Shown: positions 1 through 6,015 of the stretch, piece after piece
Position numbering within the stretch: position 1 is the stretch's first letter
Layout: every line of letters begins with the position of its first letter
NCBI GenBank assembly: GCA_002366835.1
Contig: DFBZ01000152.1
Span: forward strand, 1 to 10,394
DNA: 10,394 nt
Source of the DNA: Gammaproteobacteria bacterium UBA3067
Lineage (GTDB): Bacteria > Pseudomonadota > Gammaproteobacteria > Pseudomonadales > UBA3067
Reading direction: 5' to 3'
Translations under genes and position numbers: made by a program
Notes under the pieces: generated by a model
What the model was told of the DNA's origin: nothing
What the model saw: the letters and a program-made list of their open reading frames with translations, nothing else
The model's database searches: none

Positions 1-69
1 TCTATAGTAAGTTATTTTGAAAATTGAGCTTTCACCTGCTGGGTAAGTCCGCCTCCTCACTCGATAGCA

Positions 70-158
70 CGTTTATTGGGCCCGTTAATTTCGCAAAAAA
101 GCTCGGAATAGCAGGCTATTCCGAGCTTTTTTTACTGTATTATCGAACCCAATAAACG
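70..158. repeat. Outer inverted repeat around a terminator hairpin
   Basis: CGTTTATTGGG at 70-80 is the exact reverse complement of CCCAATAAACG at 148-158. The two 11-nt arms enclose the strong hairpin at 95-133, giving a nested fold-back of about 89 bp with an unpaired internal loop between outer and inner stems. The outer arms are not needed for intrinsic termination, so they may mark a small intergenic repeat unit or a bidirectional structure. Nothing else recognisable lies in 1-69. Confidence 0.6.
95..133 (+). terminator. Rho-independent terminator of an upstream gene
   Basis: A perfect 12-bp stem (101-112 GCTCGGAATAGC with 115-126) is preceded by six A and followed by seven T (127-133), so the A and T tracts extend the pairing. 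The tip loop must open to about 4 nt. The T tract on + suggests it ends a + strand transcript entering from outside the window; the symmetric A tract would also let it work on the - strand. It insulates dusA from upstream transcription. Confidence 0.85.
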
Positions 159-192
159 CACTCTCAAGCAAGTCCAACTGCGGTTTCTAGGT

Positions 193-198
193 TAAAAT
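193..198 (+). promoter_or_regulatory. Possible -10 box upstream of dusA
   Basis: TAAAAT matches five of six bases of the sigma-70 -10 consensus and lies about 60 bp upstream of the dusA ATG, after the terminator. I see no convincing -35 hexamer at the right distance, so this is a weak call. Some promoter is expected here because the terminator at 95-133 should stop upstream transcription. Confidence 0.25.
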
Positions 199-257
199 CC
201 CCACTATTAGCCGGTTCCGCCAATTACACACCTCATTAGCAGTAAACAACACACCCT

Positions 258-1229
258 ATGGCACCTGATTTTAGTCATCGTTTTTGTATTGCCCCCATGC
301 TGGACTGTACCGACCGCCATGAACGCTACTTCCTAAGGCTTATATCCAAACGGGCTCGGCTTTACACCGAAATGATCAATTGCGGCGCGCTAATACATGG
401 CGATAGAAAAGGCTTTCTTCGTTACGATAGCAGCGAGCATCCCTTGGCCCTTCAACTTGGTGGCAGCGATCCAGCCCAGCTATCTCAATGCACACGTTTT
501 GCAGAAGAACGCGGTTATGACGAAGTAAACCTCAATGTCGGCTGCCCAAGTGATCGGGTTCAAGCAGGTAAATTCGGCGCCTGCCTTATGAAAGAACCTC
601 ATAGCGTCGCGGAAAGCATTGATGCAATGCAGCAGTCAAACAACATCGAAGTGACGGTGAAATGCCGTATTGGAGTAGACGACTTCGACAGCTACGAGTG
701 GCTACACGGCTTTATCGAAACGGTTTCAAAGGCAGGTTGCAACACATTTATAATCCATGCCCGCAAAGCTTGGCTAAAGGGCTTAAGCCCGAAACAAAAT
801 CGCTCCGTTCCACCTCTGTGCTACAAAACAGTACACGATATAAAGCGTGACTTTCCTCACCTGAAAATCATTATCAATGGCGGTTTAAACACCCTAGACC
901 AAGCCCAAGAGCAGCTTCAATATACCGATGGGGTTATGGTTGGGAGAGAAGCCTATTCCAACCCCTTCTTGCTTGCCGAAGTAGACCACCTGCTTTATGG
1001 GGAGGAGAAAACCGTCAAATCTAGGGCTAGCACTCTCGAATCCTTTTACCCCTATATTGAAAAACAGCTTGGCGAGGGAATGAAACTTTCTAACATCTCT
1101 CGCCATATCGTGGGGCTCTTTCAAGGGCAAGTGGGTGCCCGACGCTACCGGCGTTATATCAGTGAAAATGCCTTTAAACCGGGGGCCGGAATAGAAGTTC
1201 TACAAAAAGCAGTAACATATATCGCCTAA
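258..1229 (+). CDS. dusA: tRNA-dihydrouridine(20/20a) synthase DusA
   Basis: An FMN- and NADPH-dependent enzyme that reduces uridine to dihydrouridine at positions 20/20a in the tRNA D-loop. The 323-aa protein follows E. coli DusA closely: APMLDxTDRHxRYFLRL at the N-terminus (FMN-barrel start), LQLGGSDP (65-72), the catalytic-cysteine motif NVGCPSDRVQ (Cys96), the FMN/substrate residues K135 and R137 in VTVKCRIG, HARKAWLxGLSP (167-178), INGG, DGVMVGREAY (224-233), and the C-terminal helical tRNA-binding part with GLFQG and RRYxSENA. These subgroup motifs favour DusA over DusB or DusC. The ATG at 258 is the first in frame after a stop at 243-245; no clear Shine-Dalgarno sequence precedes it. 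tal follows after 49 bp on the same strand with no terminator, so cotranscription is plausible. Confidence 0.95.
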   Translation: MAPDFSHRFCIAPMLDCTDRHERYFLRLISKRARLYTEMINCGALIHGDRKGFLRYDSSEHPLALQLGGSDPAQLSQCTRFAEERGYDEVNLNVGCPSDRVQAGKFGACLMKEPHSVAESIDAMQQSNNIEVTVKCRIGVDDFDSYEWLHGFIETVSKAGCNTFIIHARKAWLKGLSPKQNRSVPPLCYKTVHDIKRDFPHLKIIINGGLNTLDQAQEQLQYTDGVMVGREAYSNPFLLAEVDHLLYGEEKTVKSRASTLESFYPYIEKQLGEGMKLSNISRHIVGLFQGQVGARRYRRYISENAFKPGAGIEVLQKAVTYIA

Positions 1230-1278
1230 CAGAAAGGTTTGTGATTAAAATACACGCAATTATTCAAAGGAAGAAAGA

Positions 1279-2247
1279 ATGCCCTCAAAGCTGGAACAAC
1301 TGCGCAAAGTAACAACCGTTGTCGCTGACACTGGCGATATAGAAGCAATCAAGCACTTCAAACCACAGGATGCCACCACGAACCCCTCCCTCCTATACAA
1401 AGCAGCACTACTTCCGCAGTACCAGCCCCTGCTAGCGGAGGCCATTCACTGGGCCGCGAAACAAGGCGGCACCAAGCAAGAACAAAAAAATAATTGCACT
1501 GACAAGCTGGCTGTTTTAATCGGCAAGGAAATACTAAATATTGTTCCAGGCTATATTTCAACAGAGGTGGACGCGCGTCTTTCTTTTAACACCACCGCGA
1601 CTGTCAACCGAGCACGTAAGCTTATTCAGCTCTATGAAAAAAGTAACACCCATCGAAACCGGGTATTAATTAAAATTGCAGCCACCTGGGAAGGAATACG
1701 CGCAGCAGAGATTCTTCAACAAGAGGGTATAAACTGTAACCTAACGCTTATATTTAGCTTTGAACAGGCGCTTGCTAGCGCACAAGCTGGAGGATTTCTT
1801 ATCTCTCCCTTTGTAGGTCGTATTCTCGATTGGCATAAAAAGCACAACGGGCAGGACAGTTATGCCGCCCACGAAGATCCCGGCGTATTATCGGTGCAAG
1901 AGATTTACAATCATTTCAAACAACACCAATATTCAACCATTGTTATGGGAGCCAGCTTCCGTAATACAGGCGAAATCGAACAACTCGCAGGATGTGACCG
2001 ACTAACGATCAGCCCTCAATTAATGGGCGAACTAGATCACGATAAAGGAAACTTAGACACTATTCTTTCCGAAGAAATTGCGGCTTCTTCCCTCCAAAAC
2101 ACACCGAATAAAACAGTTTGCGAAAATACCTACCGCTGGCAGATGAATGAAAATGCTATGGCCACGGAAAAACTGGCAGAAGGAATTCGAAACTTCACTG
2201 CAGATCAAACCAAGTTGGAAGAACATCTATCAAACTTTAAAAGCTAG
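1279..2247 (+). CDS. tal: Transaldolase (TalA/TalB type)
   Basis: A cytosolic enzyme of the non-oxidative pentose phosphate pathway. It moves a dihydroxyacetone unit from sedoheptulose-7-phosphate to glyceraldehyde-3-phosphate through a Schiff base. At 322 aa it matches the length of E. coli TalB (317 aa), and its active-site residues fall at the same numbers: D17 in TVVADTGD, N35 in ATTNPS, E96 in ISTEVDAR and the Schiff-base lysine K132 in VLIKIA. Other family blocks are INCNLTLIFSF, LISPFVGRILDW, MGASFRNTGEI and the C-terminal AMATEKLAEGIR. A good Shine-Dalgarno sequence (AGGAAG, 1268-1273) five bases before the ATG fixes the start. It lies 49 bp after dusA and may share its transcript. 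Confidence 0.96.
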   Translation: MPSKLEQLRKVTTVVADTGDIEAIKHFKPQDATTNPSLLYKAALLPQYQPLLAEAIHWAAKQGGTKQEQKNNCTDKLAVLIGKEILNIVPGYISTEVDARLSFNTTATVNRARKLIQLYEKSNTHRNRVLIKIAATWEGIRAAEILQQEGINCNLTLIFSFEQALASAQAGGFLISPFVGRILDWHKKHNGQDSYAAHEDPGVLSVQEIYNHFKQHQYSTIVMGASFRNTGEIEQLAGCDRLTISPQLMGELDHDKGNLDTILSEEIAASSLQNTPNKTVCENTYRWQMNENAMATEKLAEGIRNFTADQTKLEEHLSNFKS

Positions 2248-2254
2248 GGTCATT

Positions 2255-2286
2255 CTGATTAAGGGTTTTACTCATATCTTAATCAG
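2255..2286. repeat. 9-bp inverted repeat after tal
   Basis: CTGATTAAG (2255-2263) and CTTAATCAG (2278-2286) are exact reverse complements separated by 14 nt, eight bases after the tal stop codon. A stem-loop in the transcript is likely. No T tract follows on either strand, so it is not a classic intrinsic terminator; it could stabilise the mRNA 3' end or be an operator-like dyad ahead of the TerB-like gene. Confidence 0.5.
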
Positions 2287-2339
2287 CGCCTTCCTTGCAC
2301 TCACGCGAAAAAAAAACAATAAAATGGTAATTTCTCATC

Positions 2340-2789
2340 ATGCTTAAAAACATTCAAAAATTCTTCAGCAAAAATTCATCTAAAACCCTTTCTGAAGAAG
2401 AGCAACAACAACGCCTTCAGGTCGCCACAGCCGCCCTACTCTTTGAAATTGCTCGTGCAGACCTGCATATTTCAGATATAGAAAAGGAGAAAATCAGCGC
2501 CGCTCTCACCAGGCATTTTAATTTAAGCCATGAACTTCTTGGTCAAATTATCCAGCAAGCTGAAATGGAGGTTGAGCAGGCTATATCATTGCATCAATTT
2601 ACCAAACTCATTCACGACAACTATTCTCTTGATGAAAAGAAAGAGATTATCTACTTGTTATGGATGGTGGCTTACAGTGATGAAGAGCTGGATATGTACG
2701 AAGAATCCTTAATCAGAAGAATCGCTGATTTACTTTATATCCCGCACCAGGATTTTATTAAGGCAAAACTTCGCGCACAAAAAAAATAA
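2340..2789 (+). CDS. TerB-like (tellurite-resistance TerB family) protein
   Basis: A 149-aa soluble, all-helical protein. It resembles the stand-alone TerB-family proteins common in proteobacteria rather than TerB of a ter operon. After a charged N-terminal tail with SEEEQQQR (18-25) come two related acidic segments typical of the fold: FEIARADLHISDIEKE (about 35-50) and VAYSDEELDMYEESLIRRI (about 110-128). The acidic residues D41, D46, D114, D118 and E121 sit where TerB proteins place candidate metal ligands. The C-terminal block DLLYIPHQDFIKAKL is a subfamily signature as I remember it. No other ter gene is nearby, so tellurite resistance should not be assumed; the function is unknown. The Shine-Dalgarno is weak, and the gene converges on the STAS gene with a 30-bp gap. 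Confidence 0.8.
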   Translation: MLKNIQKFFSKNSSKTLSEEEQQQRLQVATAALLFEIARADLHISDIEKEKISAALTRHFNLSHELLGQIIQQAEMEVEQAISLHQFTKLIHDNYSLDEKKEIIYLLWMVAYSDEELDMYEESLIRRIADLLYIPHQDFIKAKLRAQKK

Positions 2790-2801
2790 TTTAATCAGCA
2801 T

Positions 2802-2814
2802 CCCGAAAGGCGGG
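2802..2814. terminator. Weak hairpin between convergent genes
   Basis: CCCG (2802-2805) pairs with CGGG (2811-2814) around a 5-nt loop in the 30-bp gap between the convergent TerB-like and STAS genes. The stem is only four base pairs and no T tract follows directly on either strand; the TTTTTTTT on the - strand lies more than 10 nt away. It could contribute to bidirectional termination but the evidence is thin. Confidence 0.25.
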
Positions 2815-2819
2815 AAAAG

Positions 2820-3338
2820 CTACTGGGGTTTTCTTAACTGGCGCTGCTCACTTTCCAAAGCCTGTACAACCGGCGTGAAAACCTCTTTATTTTTTTCATT
2901 AAGATTCATCAAAATGCGGTGCGCTTCAAGCACCTGTTCGCAAAGATCAACATTCGGATTCGCCGGGTTCGGAAGATCATGAAGCATGACATTTGCATCC
3001 GCGATAGAAGAAGGCAGCTGCTCAAGAATGCGAAAAATCTGGTGAAAGCCTGTCATCTCGAGGGTGCGGTTTACATTTGCATCAGTGGATATAATAAGAG
3101 GCCTGTCCAGACCTAGCTCTTCCATGCCGATAGCAATTTTAACCAACAAACCCAGCGCCGTGCTATCGATGGACTTCACCGCAGTCAGGTCAATCGCCAC
3201 ACCCAGCAAGGCTGGGTCGTTCAATAGCTCATCACCGAAGTCATTCAGGTTAGTACATAGGGGTACGCGAATCTCCCCACTGAATTTGACTACATACACC
3301 CCATTCAGCGAGGCGTAAGAAATACTACCGGTTCGCAT
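2820..3338 (-). CDS. rssC: STAS-domain anti-sigma-factor antagonist (RssC-like)
   Basis: A 172-aa cytosolic protein whose first 110 or so residues form a STAS domain of the SpoIIAA/RsbV type. VYVVKFSGEIRV (14-25) is the first strand pair, VAIDLTAVKSIDSTALGLLV (47-66) carries the phosphorylatable Ser/Thr loop with S59 as the likely site, and LEMTGFHQIF (93-102) is the typical C-terminal block. In such systems the unphosphorylated STAS protein sequesters a kinase/anti-sigma partner, and a PP2C phosphatase restores it after phosphorylation. About 60 extra residues (112-172), predicted helical and charged, go beyond a minimal STAS protein. It begins 9 nt after the upstream phosphatase gene ends, with its GAGGG ribosome site inside that gene's last codons, so the two are translated from one mRNA. 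The symbol rests on my memory of Pseudomonas annotation. Confidence 0.85.
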   Translation of the reverse strand: MRTGSISYASLNGVYVVKFSGEIRVPLCTNLNDFGDELLNDPALLGVAIDLTAVKSIDSTALGLLVKIAIGMEELGLDRPLIISTDANVNRTLEMTGFHQIFRILEQLPSSIADANVMLHDLPNPANPNVDLCEQVLEAHRILMNLNEKNKEVFTPVVQALESEQRQLRKPQ

Positions 3339-3346
3339 CCTATTAT

Positions 3347-4498
3347 TTATCCCTCTATTACCAATATACCAATATCATCGTCTGGATTTTTAATGCCGCC
3401 CAAAGCCAGTTTTTTGGAAATTGCAGGAAGGCTCGTACAAGCTGTATCAAGCATTTCCAAAAGCCCCTGCTCCTTTTCCAGCATGCCCTCTTGCGGCAGT
3501 ACATCCATAATACCATCCGTAAACATTACCAATGAAAATGCCTCTGGTAATGGCTCCGTGTACTCCTTCACATTAAGCCCAGCTAACACCCCCAAGGGAA
3601 GCGCCGCAGCTCCGATAAAGCGCGCTTTCTTGCCATCGCTCAGTATCGGCAAGGGATAATGCGCAGCGAGGCTATATACAAGTGTACTATTTTTGCGGTT
3701 AATTACACCATATAACATTGCCACATGTTTACTTAATGACATCTGAACAAGCTCTTGATTTAATCGCTGCAAAACACTGGAGGGGGAGCGCATCCCCTTA
3801 CCCTCTACCTGTGGCTCACTTTTACGAATATCGTTCACGAGACACTTTAAAAGCACCGTAATAAATGCAGATGATGCGCCATGCCCAGATACATCAGCAA
3901 GGTAGAAGCCACACTCGTCCTCATCGATTTCGAAGTAGTCGATAAAATCACCGCTTAGAAGCAGAGAGGGGATAATGTGATGACTAAAGCGATACTGCTT
4001 GAAATAAAACGGGGTTTCGGGAAACAGTTTAAGCTGGGCCAAGCGACCAGCTTCTTGATCTGCATTCAATGCGTCAAAGCGACTACGCAGGGAACGGTTT
4101 TCCGCTTCAAGTCCTTTCTGTCTCTGCGGGCCATCAACTTTCTCAAGCGCCTTCGCAAAAGCCGCAAATATGTTGCTCTGGTTTAATTCTGAACCCGTGA
4201 GAAAGTCCAGCACGCCACGCCTAAAGGCATTAATAACTTCATCAATTTCTGGCGCCTCTGCATAAAAAATAACGGGGGTATTTAAATCACTTTCCTCCAG
4301 CATGGAGAGCAATTCAAGCCCACCAATCGCAGGCTCACTCACATCCACGAAAAGAAGCTTAGGCGTCCGCCGCTGGCAACATACTAAACCTTCTTTCAAA
4401 GATGCGGGCACAAAGACGTCATAATCACCCGCCTCGAACCACCCCCTGAGCTTTTCACTCTGGGCTTCCTCAAAACCGAGTAACAATACTGTTATCAT
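3347..4498 (-). CDS. rssB: RssB-like response regulator with PP2C (SpoIIE-type) phosphatase domain
   Basis: A 383-aa protein: receiver-like domain (about 1-118), a charged, probably coiled-coil linker (about 120-160) and a PP2C/SpoIIE-type Ser/Thr phosphatase domain (about 165-383). The phosphatase metal-ligand aspartates are all present: GDFID (D184), ADVSGHG (D202), FTDG (D328) and PDDDIG (373-375). It should therefore be active, unlike the pseudo-phosphatase RssB of E. coli; the likely substrate is the phospho-STAS protein encoded next. The receiver keeps the acceptor D52 (FVDVSEP) but aligns G8-F9 to the acidic pair, A80 to the conserved Thr/Ser and G102 to the conserved Lys, so ordinary phospho-switching is doubtful. 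A strong Shine-Dalgarno (AAGGAAGG, 4505-4512 on -) precedes the ATG by 6 nt. The gene leads the operon; the rssB name follows my memory of Pseudomonas annotation. Confidence 0.85.
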   Translation of the reverse strand: MITVLLLGFEEAQSEKLRGWFEAGDYDVFVPASLKEGLVCCQRRTPKLLFVDVSEPAIGGLELLSMLEESDLNTPVIFYAEAPEIDEVINAFRRGVLDFLTGSELNQSNIFAAFAKALEKVDGPQRQKGLEAENRSLRSRFDALNADQEAGRLAQLKLFPETPFYFKQYRFSHHIIPSLLLSGDFIDYFEIDEDECGFYLADVSGHGASSAFITVLLKCLVNDIRKSEPQVEGKGMRSPSSVLQRLNQELVQMSLSKHVAMLYGVINRKNSTLVYSLAAHYPLPILSDGKKARFIGAAALPLGVLAGLNVKEYTEPLPEAFSLVMFTDGIMDVLPQEGMLEKEQGLLEMLDTACTSLPAISKKLALGGIKNPDDDIGILVIEG

Positions 4499-4514
4499 AA
4501 AACGCCTTCCTTAA

Positions 4515-4544
4515 TTCAGGGGAGGGGTGTATTCACCGCCTGAA
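4515..4544. repeat. Stem-loop in the leader of the phosphatase operon
   Basis: TTCAGG (4515-4520) pairs with CCTGAA (4539-4544), and inside it GGTG (4526-4529) pairs with CACC (4534-4537) around TATT. On the - strand this lies just upstream of the Shine-Dalgarno of the REC/PP2C gene, between it and the inverted-repeat element, so it would sit in the 5' leader or be a protein-binding dyad. There is no T tract, so it is not a terminator. Confidence 0.4.
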
Positions 4545-4691
4545 CTAGCAGGCTGTTGAAATTCGCTGAATTGAATCAGGTACAAGGCAAAATCAAGCGA
4601 AAAAGCGGAGTTTACCCGTATAAATGAGTACCTTGAGTGTGATTTTAACGCGGCATATGGCCAAGTCAGTAGAATTTTAGCAACCTGCTAG
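4545..4691. mobile_element. MITE-like intergenic inverted-repeat element
   Basis: The arms CTAGCAGGCTGTTGAAATTC (4545-4564) and, reverse-complemented from 4672-4691, CTAGCAGGTTGCTAAAATTC match at 17 of 20 positions; two of the three differences still allow G-U pairing in RNA. They bound a 147-bp element that contains no ORF. The interior (about 4578-4665, with AAGCGGAGTTTACCCGTATA and a later ATATGGCC) resembles, from memory, a short non-coding repeat scattered between genes in many marine gammaproteobacteria and pseudomonads. I see no clear target-site duplication. It fills most of the 251-bp divergent gap and ends right upstream of the pilZ -10 box. Confidence 0.6.
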
Positions 4692-4707
4692 CGATCTCAA
4701 TAAGCTC

Positions 4708-4716
4708 TGTTATACT
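4708..4716 (+). promoter_or_regulatory. Extended -10 promoter of the PilZ gene
   Basis: TGTTATACT is an extended -10 (TGnTATAAT-like, hexamer TATACT five of six) lying 34 bp upstream of the GTG start. The position expected for a -35 box (about 4688-4693) is the end of the inverted-repeat element and has no TTGACA-like hexamer, which fits an extended -10 promoter. Transcription would start near 4722-4725, leaving a leader of about 25 nt. Confidence 0.5.
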
Positions 4717-4749
4717 CAGTGAAACTTCTTTCCACAGGGAGCGGATTGA

Positions 4750-5061
4750 GTGATACAAGTCAGCAGGAATTATGAAGAAAAACGAAACTATGTACGAGTA
4801 AAGGTTTCAACACCCCTACTTTTTACATTAAATAAGAGTTCGGAACGATACGAAGGGCTTTGTAGGGACTTAAGCGGCGCTGGCATCCTTATTGAGACAA
4901 CAAAAAAGCTTAAAATCGGCGATCACCTGCATGTAACCATTCCAGCCACACAATCAAACCAAACCCCCTTTAGCGCCGTAGCAGAAGTAGTGCGCATCGA
5001 CCCCATGAATGACCGTCATATCTACCAAGCAGGAACGGTGATAAAAAAAGTGATCAAGTAG
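4750..5061 (+). CDS. Single-domain PilZ protein (probable c-di-GMP receptor)
   Basis: A 103-aa cytosolic protein consisting of one PilZ domain. Both cyclic-di-GMP-binding motifs are intact: RxxxR as R12-NYV-R16, and (D/N)xSxxG as D40-LSGA-G45, followed by the barrel strands ILIET and VAEVVRID. Binding of c-di-GMP is therefore expected; the output is unknown, since no partner domain is fused. Translation starts at GTG 4750, immediately after an in-frame TGA, with AGGGAG (4736-4741) 8 nt upstream; no in-frame ATG exists that would keep the RxxxR motif. The gene is divergent from the REC/PP2C operon and convergent with mlaA, as I remember for Pseudomonas, where a PilZ gene lies between the phosphatase gene and vacJ. 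Confidence 0.9.
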   Translation: MIQVSRNYEEKRNYVRVKVSTPLLFTLNKSSERYEGLCRDLSGAGILIETTKKLKIGDHLHVTIPATQSNQTPFSAVAEVVRIDPMNDRHIYQAGTVIKKVIK

Positions 5062-5066
5062 TGATA

Positions 5067-5078
5067 TTGCAGCTGCAA
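5067..5078. repeat. 12-bp palindrome between pilZ and mlaA
   Basis: TTGCAGCTGCAA is a perfect palindrome in the 32-bp gap between the convergent pilZ and mlaA genes. An overlapping alternative pairing joins ATATTG (5064-5069) with CAATAT (5083-5088). Neither has a T tract on + or -, so it may be a weak bidirectional terminator or a protein site; nothing else in the gap looks like a terminator. Confidence 0.4.
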
Positions 5079-5093
5079 GCATCAATATAATAT

Positions 5094-5873
5094 CTATTCA
5101 AAATCCTCCAGCTCTTCTTCAAAGTCACCCCCAAAGTCTGCCTCTTCAGACTCAAGCTCAACACCATCCCTAATTAACCTTTCGCGATAATTAAGATAAA
5201 AATCTCTCATAAATACGTATTTATCACCAAGAATAAGCTTCTCTGCCTCAAGGAGCTTATCGCGCTTTTGAACCAGGTCGATACCATAAAGCGTATTTCG
5301 TACTGACATTGCATCCAGGTAACGATAGGGCGTTAGAAATAAATCCACAAAAAGCCCAGCGCTATCACGAGCGTTACTTGGCCCCAGCAGCGGGATAAAC
5401 AAGTATGGCCCAGGCGGCACTCCCCAATACCCCATGGTTTGCCCCATATCTTCTTTATGGCGCTCAATTCCTAGCCGAGTGGCCACGTCAAAGAGCCCAG
5501 CCGTTCCAAGGGTTGTATTAATAAAAAACCTGCTCGCACCCTGCCCAGCAATACCCCATTTAGTTTGCAGAACATCACCCAAGAACGACGGGATTTCAAG
5601 CAAGTTACCATAAAAATTAGCAACCAAAATCTGCCCTGCCCCTGGGATCACACAATCATACACTACCGCTGCGGGGCGGAAAATTAACTGATCCAGCTCC
5701 TCTGTTAGCCAATAAGACGCACGATTAAAGCCCTCCAGAGGATCCGACTTATCCTTCCAGGCTGCATGCCCATTGTCTATCATAAACGACAGCACAAAAA
5801 CCAATGCCAACTGACGGGCTAAGGTTAACTTGGCCAAATCTTTAGTCATCATTCTGCATAACACCAGCGTCAT
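5094..5873 (-). CDS. mlaA: Outer-membrane lipid asymmetry protein MlaA (VacJ)
   Basis: MlaA removes phospholipids from the outer leaflet of the outer membrane and passes them to the periplasmic carrier MlaC. Family blocks, numbered from the first ATG (259 aa): DPLEGFNR (44-51), RPAAVVYDCVIP (66-77), RFFINTTLGTAGLFDVA (115-131), GQTMGYWGVPPGPYLFIPLLGP (144-165) and SNARD. The signal sequence has a hydrophobic core (about 22-32) followed by GHA-A, which suggests type I cleavage; there is no lipobox cysteine, unlike the E. coli lipoprotein. The C-terminus is strongly acidic (240-259). The start is uncertain: ATGs at codons 8 and 9 (5852, 5849) give a more normal signal peptide and suit the candidate promoter at 5888-5896. 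Other mla genes (mlaFEDCB) are not in this window. Confidence 0.93.
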   Translation of the reverse strand: MTLVLCRMMTKDLAKLTLARQLALVFVLSFMIDNGHAAWKDKSDPLEGFNRASYWLTEELDQLIFRPAAVVYDCVIPGAGQILVANFYGNLLEIPSFLGDVLQTKWGIAGQGASRFFINTTLGTAGLFDVATRLGIERHKEDMGQTMGYWGVPPGPYLFIPLLGPSNARDSAGLFVDLFLTPYRYLDAMSVRNTLYGIDLVQKRDKLLEAEKLILGDKYVFMRDFYLNYRERLIRDGVELESEEADFGGDFEEELEDFE

Positions 5874-5887
5874 CAGGTAAGAGGGGC

Positions 5888-5896
5888 AATATATCA
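5888..5896 (-). promoter_or_regulatory. Candidate extended -10 promoter of mlaA
   Basis: On the - strand TGATATATT (TGn plus TATATT) lies just upstream of mlaA. No good -35 is seen. Initiation about 7 nt downstream (near 5881) would leave almost no leader before the ATG at 5873 but about 29 nt before the ATG at 5852, which favours the internal start. Confidence 0.35.
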
Positions 5897-6015
5897 GAAA
5901 ACTGGAAAAGCGCGCTTACTGAAACCCAACCAATCCAACAAAACTGGAAAGCCTTTGCGCAATCAAGATATAGACCAAGAATAAGGGATAAGCCAGAACG
6001 ATCAAAGAGGCTTGT

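Noticed and set aside
894..1130. Small antisense frames inside dusA, tal, the STAS gene, the REC/PP2C gene and yccA
   Set aside because: Each lies wholly or mostly within a well-supported gene on the other strand or frame, has no family features and no ribosome site.
2147..2347. Short + strand frame bridging the end of tal and the TerB-like start
   Set aside because: It starts out of frame inside tal, crosses the 2255-2286 dyad, and shows no recognisable protein features.
2340..2789. A tellurite-resistance operon
   Set aside because: Only a single TerB-like gene is present, with no terZACDE partners; lone TerB-family proteins are common and functionally unassigned.
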